Assembly (NCBI GenBank): GCA_027451915.1 | Contig: DAIDHU010000492.1 | Location: forward strand, 1-11,327 | Source: Thiomonas sp. | Lineage (GTDB): Bacteria; Pseudomonadota; Gammaproteobacteria; Burkholderiales; Burkholderiaceae_C | Length of the DNA stretch: 11,327 nucleotides | Direction of reading: 5' to 3' | Part shown: one piece after another, positions 1 through 6,044 of the stretch | Layout of the letters: each line of letters begins with the position of its first letter | Position numbering within the stretch: the stretch's first letter is position 1 | Notes under the pieces: generated by a model | What the model was told of the DNA's origin: nothing | The model's input: only the letters and a program-made list of their open reading frames with translations | The model's database searches: none | Translations under genes and position numbers: made by a program

Positions 1-225
1 ATCTACCCCCGCTGGCGTCATCGCTACGCCCCGGGCGTGTGGAAGAACGTGGAGCACGTGTTCAGCCTGGAGGTGCCCGAGGGCACCCCGGTGCGCCTGG
101 CCGAGCGCGAGCATCGCGCCTGGCAATGGCTGCCCTGGCGCGAAGCCGCGGCGATGTGCTTTTCAGCCTCGAACGCGCAGGCCATCGAACAATTGCCACG
201 CCGTCTGCGGCGGGAGCCGGCCTGA
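1..225 (+). CDS. nudB: Dihydroneopterin triphosphate diphosphatase NudB, C-terminal part
   Basis: This is the last 74 codons of a gene that begins before the window; its stop is TGA at 223-225. The reading frame is open from base 1 and starts IYPRWRHRYAPGVWKNVEH. That matches the block IxPRWRHRYAPGV-x-x-N-x-E-H typical of NudB, the Nudix enzyme that removes pyrophosphate from 7,8-dihydroneopterin triphosphate in folate synthesis. The end (EHRAWQWLPWREAA, then SNAQAIEQL) also fits the E. coli family pattern. The Nudix box itself lies upstream and cannot be seen. The stop overlaps the start of the next gene (TGATG), so the two are probably translated from one mRNA. In many Burkholderiales nudB sits between aspS and a YbhP-like gene, which agrees with what follows here. 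Confidence 0.9.
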   Translation: MYPRWRHRYAPGVWKNVEHVFSLEVPEGTPVRLAEREHRAWQWLPWREAAAMCFSASNAQAIEQLPRRLRREPA

Positions 226-1112
226 TGCACACGCGCACTCCCGCACGCGAATGGCCGCATGCGCTGCGCGTGGCCTCCTACAACATCCACAAGGGCGTGC
301 TGGGCATGGGGCCGGCCAAGCGCCTGCGCATCCACGCGCTGCAGGAGGGACTGCGCAGCCTGGACGCGGATCTCGTGCTGCTGCAGGAGGTGCAGTTCGA
401 ACACAGGCGCCATGCGCTGCGCCTGGCCGGCTGGCCCGAGCAGCCGCAGCATGAACTGCTGGGCCAGGGCCTGGGCATGTTCGCCGCCTATCACACGAAC
501 GCGCGCACCCGGCATGGAGAGCATGGCAACGCGCTGCTGTCGCGTTTCCCGATCCTGGGCGTGTCGCACGAGGACGTGTCGGACCACCGCTTCGAACAAC
601 GCGGCCTGTTGCACGTGCGCCTGGCCCTGCCGCAGGGCGGCGCGGGGGGGGCGCTGCCGCAGGTGGTGCATTGCGTGGTGGTGCATTTCGGCCTGTTCCG
701 CGGGGGGCGCAAGCGCCAGATCGAGCGTCTGGCCGAATACCTCGCGCTCCATGTGCCGGCGCAGGAGCCGGTGATCGTGGGGGGCGATTTCAATGACTGG
801 CGCGGCGAACTCGGCGCCGAACTCGCCGCCTCCGGGCTGCTCGACGTGTCGGCCCGCGCATCGGCCAGCGTCGATGCGCGCCGCCCGCGCTGGCACCATC
901 GCACGCGCACCTTTCCCGCTTGGCTGCCCCTCATGCCGCTGGACCGCATCTACGTGCGCGGCTTCGCCGCCCACGGCCTGGGCCTGGGCTGGGGCGCCGA
1001 CTGGGCGCGGCTTTCCGATCATGCGCCGCTGCTGGTCGACCTGACCGCGCTGCCGCAGGACGCGCCTCGCGTGCTGGGCAGGGGTGCTGCGCTGCGCGCC
1101 GCCCATGGCTAG
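225..1112 (+). CDS. YbhP-like endonuclease/exonuclease/phosphatase family protein
   Basis: This 295-residue protein belongs to the metal-dependent EEP fold (DNase I / inositol phosphatase superfamily). The catalytic motifs appear in order: YNIHKG with Asn20, LLQEVQ with Glu55, VVHFGLF, GGDFNDW with Asp188 and Asn190, LDRIYVRG, and LSDHAPLL with Asp265-His266. These closely follow E. coli YbhP. Start ATG 225 is chosen because it overlaps the nudB stop (TGATG) and has GGGAG at 212-216, eight bases upstream; the same frame stays open further 5', but only inside nudB. No signal peptide is evident, so it is probably cytoplasmic. It runs into clsB with an 8-base overlap. In E. coli ybhP is likewise next to clsB (ybhO), which hints at a phospholipid-linked phosphodiesterase role, but the true substrate is not known from sequence. 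Confidence 0.9.
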   Translation: MHTRTPAREWPHALRVASYNIHKGVLGMGPAKRLRIHALQEGLRSLDADLVLLQEVQFEHRRHALRLAGWPEQPQHELLGQGLGMFAAYHTNARTRHGEHGNALLSRFPILGVSHEDVSDHRFEQRGLLHVRLALPQGGAGGALPQVVHCVVVHFGLFRGGRKRQIERLAEYLALHVPAQEPVIVGGDFNDWRGELGAELAASGLLDVSARASASVDARRPRWHHRTRTFPAWLPLMPLDRIYVRGFAAHGLGLGWGADWARLSDHAPLLVDLTALPQDAPRVLGRGAALRAAHG

Positions 1113-2490
1113 CAGCAGCACGCGGCGCAGACGGCTGCGCGCGTGGTGGCGGCGCAATCTGCGCGCGTTGCGCGAAGGCAGCGGCGACGAGGGCGCGCCG
1201 CTGCGCACCCCCTGGCGCGACGGCAATTGCATCGAACTGCTGCCCCTGGGGCAAAGCCTGTTCCCGGCGCTGCGCCAGGCTTGGAGCGAGGCGCGCAGCA
1301 GCATCTGGGTGGAGACCTACATCTTCCACGATGACGCGACCGCTCTGGAGCTGGCCGAGGCGCTGATCGCGGCGGCGCGTCGCGGGGTGCAGGTGCGGGT
1401 GCTGGTCGACGGGCTGGGATCGAATCGCTCCATTCCCACGCTGCGCCAGCGCTTCGAGGCCGCGGGCGTGGAATTCATGGTGTACCGGCCATGGCGGCGC
1501 TGGATCGACCTGTTGCAGCGCGGCCACTGGAGGCGCCTGCATCGCAAGATGTGCGTGGTCGACGCGCGCGTGGCCTTCGTCGGCGGCATCAACCTGATCG
1601 ACGACCGCTACGACATCCATCACGGCTGGAGCGAGCAGCCGCGCCTGGACTACGCGGTGCGCGTGCAAGGGCCGGTGGTGGCCCAGGTGCTGCGCAGCAT
1701 GCGCCGGCTGTGGCTGCGCACGGTGGCCACGGGCAGCGTGCAGCGCGGCCTGCGTCGAGCGCCCGGCCCGCGGCTGCTGGGTTCGCAGGAGCAGCGCCGC
1801 CGCTACCTGGAGGAGCTGCGGGCCGCCGGCGTGCTTCCGGGCCTGCGCGGCCGGCGCGCCGCGCGGGTGGCGGCCGCGGTGCCGCCCGCGCAGCGTTCCT
1901 GCGCCGGGGGTGCCGCGTCCCAGCGTGCCGCGCTGGTGCTGCGCGACAACCTGCTGCGCCGCCGCTCCATCGAGCATTGCTACATCCAGGCCATCGACGA
2001 GGCCCGGGAATCCGTGCTGCTCGTGAGTCCGTATTTCTACCCGGGGCATGCTTTTCGGGAAAGCCTGAAGGCGGCCGCGCTGCGCGGCGTGCGGGTCAGC
2101 CTGCTGCTGCAGGGGCGCGTGGACTACCGGGCCGCGGCCTGGGCCGCGCAGGCCTTGTACCGCGAGCTGATCGACGCCGGCGTGCGCATCCACGAATACC
2201 AGCGGGCCTACCTGCACGGCAAGGTGGCCGTGATCGACGGGACCTGGGCCACGGTGGGGAGTTCCAACATCGATCCGCTGTCGCTGCTGGTCAACCGCGA
2301 GGCCAACGTGGTGGTGCGCGACGCGGGATTCGCCGCCGCGCTGGCGCGTCACGTCCACGAGCAATTGCACTGGTCCCTGCCCATCGACCAGGCCCGCCTG
2401 CGCCAGCGCGTGGCGTGGTGGACCCGTCCCCTGGTCGGGGTCGCCGCGCGCCTGCTCATCGCCCTGGCCGGAGGGACCGGGCGGTATTGA
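1105..2490 (+). CDS. clsB: Cardiolipin synthase B (phospholipase D family)
   Basis: This 461-residue protein has two phospholipase D HKD motifs: HRKMCVVD from His146, followed by GGINLID, and HGKVAVID from His371, followed by GSSNIDPLS. Two such motifs define the bacterial cardiolipin synthases, which join phosphatidyl groups to make cardiolipin at the inner membrane. The lack of two N-terminal membrane helices (typical of ClsA) and the YbhP-like neighbour point to the ClsB type, which in E. coli can use phosphatidylethanolamine and phosphatidylglycerol. Between the halves (about residues 210-275) is an Ala/Arg-rich linker. A weakly hydrophobic stretch near the C-terminus (VGVAARLLIALAGG) may help membrane contact. 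Start ATG 1105 overlaps the previous stop; an in-frame GTG at 1084 would add seven residues. Nothing suggests an inactivating change. Confidence 0.93.
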   Translation: MASSSTRRRRLRAWWRRNLRALREGSGDEGAPLRTPWRDGNCIELLPLGQSLFPALRQAWSEARSSIWVETYIFHDDATALELAEALIAAARRGVQVRVLVDGLGSNRSIPTLRQRFEAAGVEFMVYRPWRRWIDLLQRGHWRRLHRKMCVVDARVAFVGGINLIDDRYDIHHGWSEQPRLDYAVRVQGPVVAQVLRSMRRLWLRTVATGSVQRGLRRAPGPRLLGSQEQRRRYLEELRAAGVLPGLRGRRAARVAAAVPPAQRSCAGGAASQRAALVLRDNLLRRRSIEHCYIQAIDEARESVLLVSPYFYPGHAFRESLKAAALRGVRVSLLLQGRVDYRAAAWAAQALYRELIDAGVRIHEYQRAYLHGKVAVIDGTWATVGSSNIDPLSLLVNREANVVVRDAGFAAALARHVHEQLHWSLPIDQARLRQRVAWWTRPLVGVAARLLIALAGGTGRY

Positions 2491-2507
2491 GCGCTCCCGG
2501 GGCCAGG

Positions 2508-2536
2508 TTCGCTTATTTCTGGAGGTAATAAGCGAA
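2508..2536. promoter_or_regulatory. Perfect 10-bp inverted repeat ahead of the sulfur module (operator or RNA hairpin)
   Basis: TTCGCTTATT (2508-2517) and AATAAGCGAA (2527-2536) are exact reverse complements separated by nine bases (TCTGGAGGT). The element is about 38% GC in a region of roughly 70%. No T-run follows, so it is not a standard terminator. It may be an operator for a dimeric repressor: the right arm contains TAATAA, which could serve as a -10 box. Alternatively it is an RNA hairpin holding a GGAGG ribosome-binding sequence in its loop. The sequence alone does not settle which. Confidence 0.6.
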
Positions 2537-2589
2537 TGCGAAAAGTGTCCTTCGTTCTGGCGCGTGCGCGCATCAGAATGACGCGATGA
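2536..2589 (+). CDS. Possible 17-residue leader peptide
   Basis: ATG 2536 opens a 17-codon frame (MRKVSFVLARARIRMTR) ending at TGA 2587-2589. It has GGAGG at 2521-2525, ten bases upstream, which is a better Shine-Dalgarno sequence than the one ahead of the next gene. Its stop overlaps the ATG of the sulfurtransferase gene (ATGA at 2586-2589), the arrangement expected for translational coupling. The peptide is basic (six Arg or Lys) and not recognised. If the TAATAA at 2526-2531 is instead the promoter -10 box, the ATG would lie at the transcript start and this frame would not be used. It is proposed as a coupling or leader frame, not a proven gene. Confidence 0.4.
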   Translation: MRKVSFVLARARIRMTR

Positions 2590-3686
2590 ACCCTTGGGCC
2601 TCTTCCCGTCGCGCGTCTTCCTCTCGCGCGTCTTCCCCTCGCGCGTCTTCCCCTCGCGCTTCCCGCTCTGGCTTCTGGCGCCTGCTGGCGACGGCGGTCG
2701 CGATGGCCTCCTGGGCGCTGAGCCAGCCCTCGGGCGCGGCCCCCGCGGGGCGCGGCGTCCAGGCGGGCGTGTCCGCGCACGCGGGGGCGCAGGCGCCGGG
2801 CCCGCTGGTGCAGCCGGCGCAGTTGCAGGCCCTGCTGCAGCGCGGCGCCGCGCTGCGCATCGTCGATCTGCGCGAACCCGACGACTATGCCGCCGGCCAT
2901 CTTCCCGGCGCGGTGGACGCCCCGTACGCCCGCTGGCGTTCGGGCGCCGACAATCCCGGCAAGCTCCTGCCCCTGGACAGCTTCGTGCACCTGGTGCGCA
3001 GCCTCGGCCTGCGCGACACGGACCAGGTGGTGCTGGTGTCCGCCGGGGGCGATCCCAGCGATTTCGGCGCCCCGGCACGGGTGTACTGGACCCTGAAATG
3101 GCTGGGCATGCGCCACCTGTCGATTCTCAACGGCGGCATGCAGTCCTGGAAGGACGCCGGCCTGGGCGGGCTGCAGACCGCGACGCCGCGGGTTCAGCCC
3201 TCGGATTTCGTGGCGCATCCGGATGACGCGCTGCTGGCCACGCGCGCCCAGGTGCTGCGGGCCGCGCGCGCGCCCGAGGCCTCTCGGGTGCTGCTGGACG
3301 CACGCCCCGTCGCCTTCTGGGAAGGCAAGGCCAAGGCCCCGGCGGCGCTGGCGCCGGGTACCATCCCCGGTTCGGTGGACTTCGACAACCTGCGCTGGTT
3401 TGCGCAAGGCGGCGGCGCGCTCGCGTCGCCCGCGGTGCTGCGGGCCATCGCCAGCGGCCTGCCAGCGCAGGAGCAACAGGCCCGGCAGACCATCTCCTTT
3501 TGCAACACCGGGCACTGGGCGGCCACCAACTGGTTCGTCCTGTCCGAACTCCTGCACCGCCCGGGGGTGCGCCTGTACCCCGGCTCCATGGTCGACTGGT
3601 CGCGTCACGACGAGCCCATGACCCAAGTTCCCTCCCGCAGCGATCAACTATGGGCGCAACTCAAGCAGACCTGGCATTCCCGCTGA
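2586..3686 (+). CDS. Exported two-domain rhodanese-type sulfurtransferase
   Basis: This 366-residue protein has two rhodanese domains, at about residues 77-195 and 215-345. The C-terminal one has an active-site loop with Cys306 (SFCNTGHWAATNWF), followed by the YPGSMVDWS motif seen in sulfurtransferases encoded beside YeeE/YedE transporters. In the first domain the equivalent position reads VLVSAGGDP with Ser152, so it is probably structural, as in other tandem rhodaneses. The N-terminus has a long Arg/Ser-rich n-region built of RASSP repeats, a hydrophobic core (about 31-46) and small residues near 50-55. It is probably exported and acts in the periplasm on thiosulfate or another sulfane donor. 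ATG 2586 is the only usual start in frame before the signal sequence; its own ribosome-binding site is weak, but it overlaps a short upstream frame. It overlaps the transporter gene by 37 bases. Confidence 0.88.
   Translation: MNPWASSRRASSSRASSPRASSPRASRSGFWRLLATAVAMASWALSQPSGAAPAGRGVQAGVSAHAGAQAPGPLVQPAQLQALLQRGAALRIVDLREPDDYAAGHLPGAVDAPYARWRSGADNPGKLLPLDSFVHLVRSLGLRDTDQVVLVSAGGDPSDFGAPARVYWTLKWLGMRHLSILNGGMQSWKDAGLGGLQTATPRVQPSDFVAHPDDALLATRAQVLRAARAPEASRVLLDARPVAFWEGKAKAPAALAPGTIPGSVDFDNLRWFAQGGGALASPAVLRAIASGLPAQEQQARQTISFCNTGHWAATNWFVLSELLHRPGVRLYPGSMVDWSRHDEPMTQVPSRSDQLWAQLKQTWHSR
2609..2663 (+). repeat. In-frame 15-bp tandem repeat in the sulfurtransferase signal region
   Basis: Three consecutive 15-bp units of the form TCGCGCGTCTTCCYC lie at 2609-2623, 2624-2638 and 2639-2653. 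A partial fourth follows to about 2663. They encode repeated RASSP in the n-region of the export signal. The period is a multiple of three, so gain or loss of a unit changes the leader length without shifting the frame. Confidence 0.75.
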
Positions 3687-4801
3687 GCGCGGCGCGCAGC
3701 CCGGGTGCGCGTTCCACCCAGGCCCTGCTGCTCGGACTGGCGGCTGCCGGATTCCTCGCCACCACCTGGCTGGTGGGTTGGCGCCAGGGCCTGCTCTGGT
3801 GCATAGGCGTGGGCCTGGGGGCCGCGCTGGCCGCCGGCAGCTTCGGGTTCACCACCGGATGGCGGGTCTGGATCACCCATCGCGATCCCACGGGCCTGCT
3901 GGCCCAGTTCCTCGCCATCGCCGTGTGCATGGTGTTGAGCGTGCCCCTGCTGGCCGCGCATCCCGAGTTGCAGGCGGCCGACGGGCCCCTGTCCTGGAGC
4001 CTGCTGGTCGGCTCCTTCGTGTTCGGCGCCTCCATGCAGATCGCCGACGGCTGCGGCTCGGGCACCTTGTACAAGGCGGGGCTCGGGCATCCGGTGAGCC
4101 TGGCCGTGCTGCCGGCCTTCGTGTTCGGCAGTTTCGCCGGGTCGGCCCAGCTGCCGGCCTGGCTGAGCCTGGGCGCGCTGCCGCCGGTGTCCCTGGTGCA
4201 TGTGCTGGGCGCGGCGGGAACCCTTGCGCTGCAGCTGGGCGTGCTGGCCCTGCTGGCGGCGCTGCTGTGGCGCCTGCGGCGTCCCGGCTCGCCGCGGCGA
4301 TGGCAGGGCTCGGCGGTCTGGATCGCCGCGGTCGCGCTGGGCGTGCTGGGCGCGCTCAACCTGGTCGTGGCCGGGCAGCCCTGGGGCATCGTCTACGGCC
4401 TGGGTCTGTGGGGCGCGAAGATCGTGCAGGCCCTCGGGGTCGACCTTTCGCACAACGCCTTCTACGGCCTGCCGGTGCAGCAGGCCCAGTTGCACGCGAG
4501 CGTGCTGGCCGACAACACCAGCATCACGGATCTGGGCATGCTGTTCGGCGCCTTGCTGGCCGCGCAGCGCGGCGGCAGGCTGTGCCCGAAGCTGAGCGTG
4601 CCGCCACGCGCCTGGGTGGCCTCGATCGTGGCCGGGCTGCTGATGGGCTACAGCTCGCGCCTGGCCTTCGGATGCAACGTGGGGGCCTACTTTTCGGGCA
4701 TCGCCACCGGTTCCCTGCACGGCTGGGTCTGGTTCGGCTGCGCCTTCGCCGGCAGCCTGTTCGGGGTGCGCCTGCGCGAGCGCCTGGGCGTGGGAGCTTG
4801 A
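3650..4801 (+). CDS. YeeE/YedE family sulfur-compound (thiosulfate-type) transporter
   Basis: This 383-residue integral membrane protein has about nine to ten hydrophobic segments. It carries both family signatures: ADGCGSGTLYKAG with Cys135 and FGCNVGAYFSGIATGSLHGWVW with Cys342. Further cysteines within or next to membrane segments include Cys51. In the characterised relative TsuA (YeeE) conserved cysteines guide thiosulfate through the inner membrane, so import of thiosulfate or a related sulfur species is the likely role. ATG 3650 lies inside the sulfurtransferase gene (37-base overlap), so the two are very probably co-translated. The frame extends further upstream, but only through sulfurtransferase coding sequence. 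No TusA-like partner (the usual TsuB/YeeD) is encoded here; the exported rhodanese seems to take the partner position. The substrate is inferred from the family. Confidence 0.9.
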   Translation: MGATQADLAFPLSAARSPGARSTQALLLGLAAAGFLATTWLVGWRQGLLWCIGVGLGAALAAGSFGFTTGWRVWITHRDPTGLLAQFLAIAVCMVLSVPLLAAHPELQAADGPLSWSLLVGSFVFGASMQIADGCGSGTLYKAGLGHPVSLAVLPAFVFGSFAGSAQLPAWLSLGALPPVSLVHVLGAAGTLALQLGVLALLAALLWRLRRPGSPRRWQGSAVWIAAVALGVLGALNLVVAGQPWGIVYGLGLWGAKIVQALGVDLSHNAFYGLPVQQAQLHASVLADNTSITDLGMLFGALLAAQRGGRLCPKLSVPPRAWVASIVAGLLMGYSSRLAFGCNVGAYFSGIATGSLHGWVWFGCAFAGSLFGVRLRERLGVGA

Positions 4802-4803
4802 GC

Positions 4804-5022
4804 ATGCGACACGAGCGCCCATCCTCTCTTTCCTGCTCCGCCCTGCGCAGGCTGCGCGCCGCCTGGCGCGCCTGGCTGCTGTGGGCCGTGGTTCTGGTAT
4901 TGCTGGCCCTGGACTGGCACGCCAGCACCCCGCACCACCGCTTCGACGAGCCCATGCCGCTGGCCCTGGGCAACGGCCCGGCCGCCGATGCCGGCCACTG
5001 CTCCCTCGCCCCGACCCGGTAG
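4804..5022 (+). CDS. Small single-helix membrane protein, unknown function
   Basis: This 72-residue frame starts two bases after the transporter stop and ends at TAG 5020-5022. It has a basic N-terminus, one membrane segment at about residues 21-38 (WRAWLLWAVVLVLLALDW) and a short tail containing HASTPHHRFDEP. The inside-positive rule places the tail in the periplasm. I do not recognise the family. The tight spacing after the transporter suggests the same mRNA and perhaps an accessory role. No clear ribosome-binding site is seen, and codon use resembles the neighbours. It could be a chance frame in GC-rich DNA, but the positively charged start, clean helix and placement favour a real gene. 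Confidence 0.6.
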   Translation: MRHERPSSLSCSALRRLRAAWRAWLLWAVVLVLLALDWHASTPHHRFDEPMPLALGNGPAADAGHCSLAPTR

Positions 5023-5070
5023 CCAGGGACTCGCGCGAGCCATTTTGGGGGGAGCGGGGCGCGGCGGCGC

Positions 5071-5076
5071 TACAGT
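5071..5076 (+). promoter_or_regulatory. Possible -10 element for rlmJ
   Basis: TACAGT lies 28 bases before the rlmJ start in the 82-bp gap after the small membrane protein gene. No convincing -35 box is seen at the normal distance (a TTGGGG at 5045-5050 is three bases too far), so this is a weak call. The change in gene function here makes a separate promoter reasonable. Confidence 0.3.
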
Positions 5077-5104
5077 TGCGCCTTGCCCGCCCCGCGCCCT
5101 CCCG

Positions 5105-5983
5105 ATGCTCGCCTACCGCCACGCCTTCCATGCCGGCAACCCGGCCGACGTACTCAAGCACGTGGTGTTGCTGCGCGCGCTGCAGCTGCTGCTGGCCAAG
5201 CCCAAGCCACTGAGCTACGTGGACACCCATGCCGGGGCCGGGAGCTACCAGCTGGGCGAGCGCATGAGCCAGCGCCTGGCGGAGTACATGGACGGCGTGG
5301 GCCGCCTGTGGCAGCGCGAGGACGTGCAGCACGCGCTGCTGGACGGCACGGCCGGCCGGGTGCCGGAGGCGGTGGTGGACTACCTGCGCGCCGTGCTGGC
5401 GCTCAATCCCGACGGCAGCCTGCGCGTCGCGCCGGGCTCGCCGCTGCTGGCCGCAGGGCTGCTGCGCGCCGACGATCCGATGCGCCTGTTCGAGCTGCAC
5501 CCCGCCGACTTCCGCGCCCTGCAGTCGACCTTCGCCCGCCGGCGCCAGACCACGGTACGTCAGGCGGACGGCTTCGCCGAGCTCAGGTCGGTGCTGCCGC
5601 CGGCCTCGCGCCGTGCGCTGGTGCTGATCGATCCTTCCTACGAGCTCGACGCCGACTACACGCGCGTGCTGGCGAGTTTGCGCGACGCGCTGGAGCGTTT
5701 CGCCACGGGCGTGTACCTGGTGTGGTACCCGCTGCTGCAAAGCCTGGAGTCCCAGCGCCTTTCCCGGCGCCTGCGGGCCCTGGCGCCAGGCGCATGGATG
5801 GATGCGCAGCTTTGGACCGCGCCGCCGCGCGCCGACGGATTCGGCTTGATGGGCAGCGGCATGTTCGTGCTGAATCCCCCTTTCGGCTTGCCGCAGGCGC
5901 TGCGCGAGGCCGGGCCCTGGCTGGCCGAGGCCCTGGGACAGGAGGGGGCGGGGCGCTTCGCGCTGGACGCGCATACGCCCTGA
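5105..5983 (+). CDS. rlmJ: 23S rRNA (adenine-2030-N6)-methyltransferase RlmJ
   Basis: This 292-residue protein begins MLAYRHAFHAGNPADVLKH, the characteristic N-terminus of RlmJ, followed by the SAM-binding segment YVDTHAGAGSYQL. The methyltransferase catalytic motif appears as DPSYE from Asp176; the family usually has DPPYE, so this is a Pro-to-Ser variant of the (D/N)PP(Y/F) motif. The rest (MRLFELHP, VYLVWYPL, GSGMFVLNPPF) matches the family, and the length is close to the E. coli protein (280). RlmJ methylates N6 of A2030 in 23S rRNA before the large subunit is assembled. ATG 5105 is fixed by the conserved first residues although no good Shine-Dalgarno precedes it. It has no evident functional link to the sulfur genes upstream. 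Confidence 0.95.
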   Translation: MLAYRHAFHAGNPADVLKHVVLLRALQLLLAKPKPLSYVDTHAGAGSYQLGERMSQRLAEYMDGVGRLWQREDVQHALLDGTAGRVPEAVVDYLRAVLALNPDGSLRVAPGSPLLAAGLLRADDPMRLFELHPADFRALQSTFARRRQTTVRQADGFAELRSVLPPASRRALVLIDPSYELDADYTRVLASLRDALERFATGVYLVWYPLLQSLESQRLSRRLRALAPGAWMDAQLWTAPPRADGFGLMGSGMFVLNPPFGLPQALREAGPWLAEALGQEGAGRFALDAHTP

Positions 5984-5990
5984 AGCCGGG

Positions 5991-5996
5991 GATAAT
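5991..5996 (+). promoter_or_regulatory. Possible -10 element for the glrK-qseG-glrR operon
   Basis: GATAAT, eight bases after the rlmJ stop and 48 bases before the glrK start, is a close match to the sigma-70 -10 consensus TATAAT. No good -35 box lies 16-18 bases upstream. No GlrR-type box or sigma-54 promoter is seen in this 61-bp gap, so the operon does not look autoregulated by GlrR at this site. Confidence 0.4.
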
Positions 5997-6044
5997 GGCC
6001 CCGAGCGTGCCCAGGGGCGCGCCGCGCCCGGTCAGCCGCCGCCC

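Noticed and set aside
5030..5039. Palindrome CTCGCGCGAG after the small membrane protein gene
   Set aside because: It has no loop and no T-run, and such GC palindromes are expected often at this base composition; not enough to call a terminator or operator.
5057..5099. GGGCGCGG / CCGCGCCC arms before rlmJ
   Set aside because: An 8-bp GC-only stem around a 27-base loop is easily met by chance here and has no supporting context.
3644..5974. Long - strand open frame (776 codons) opposite the transporter and rlmJ
   Set aside because: Same compositional shadow; it spans two well-supported + strand genes and has no recognisable domain.
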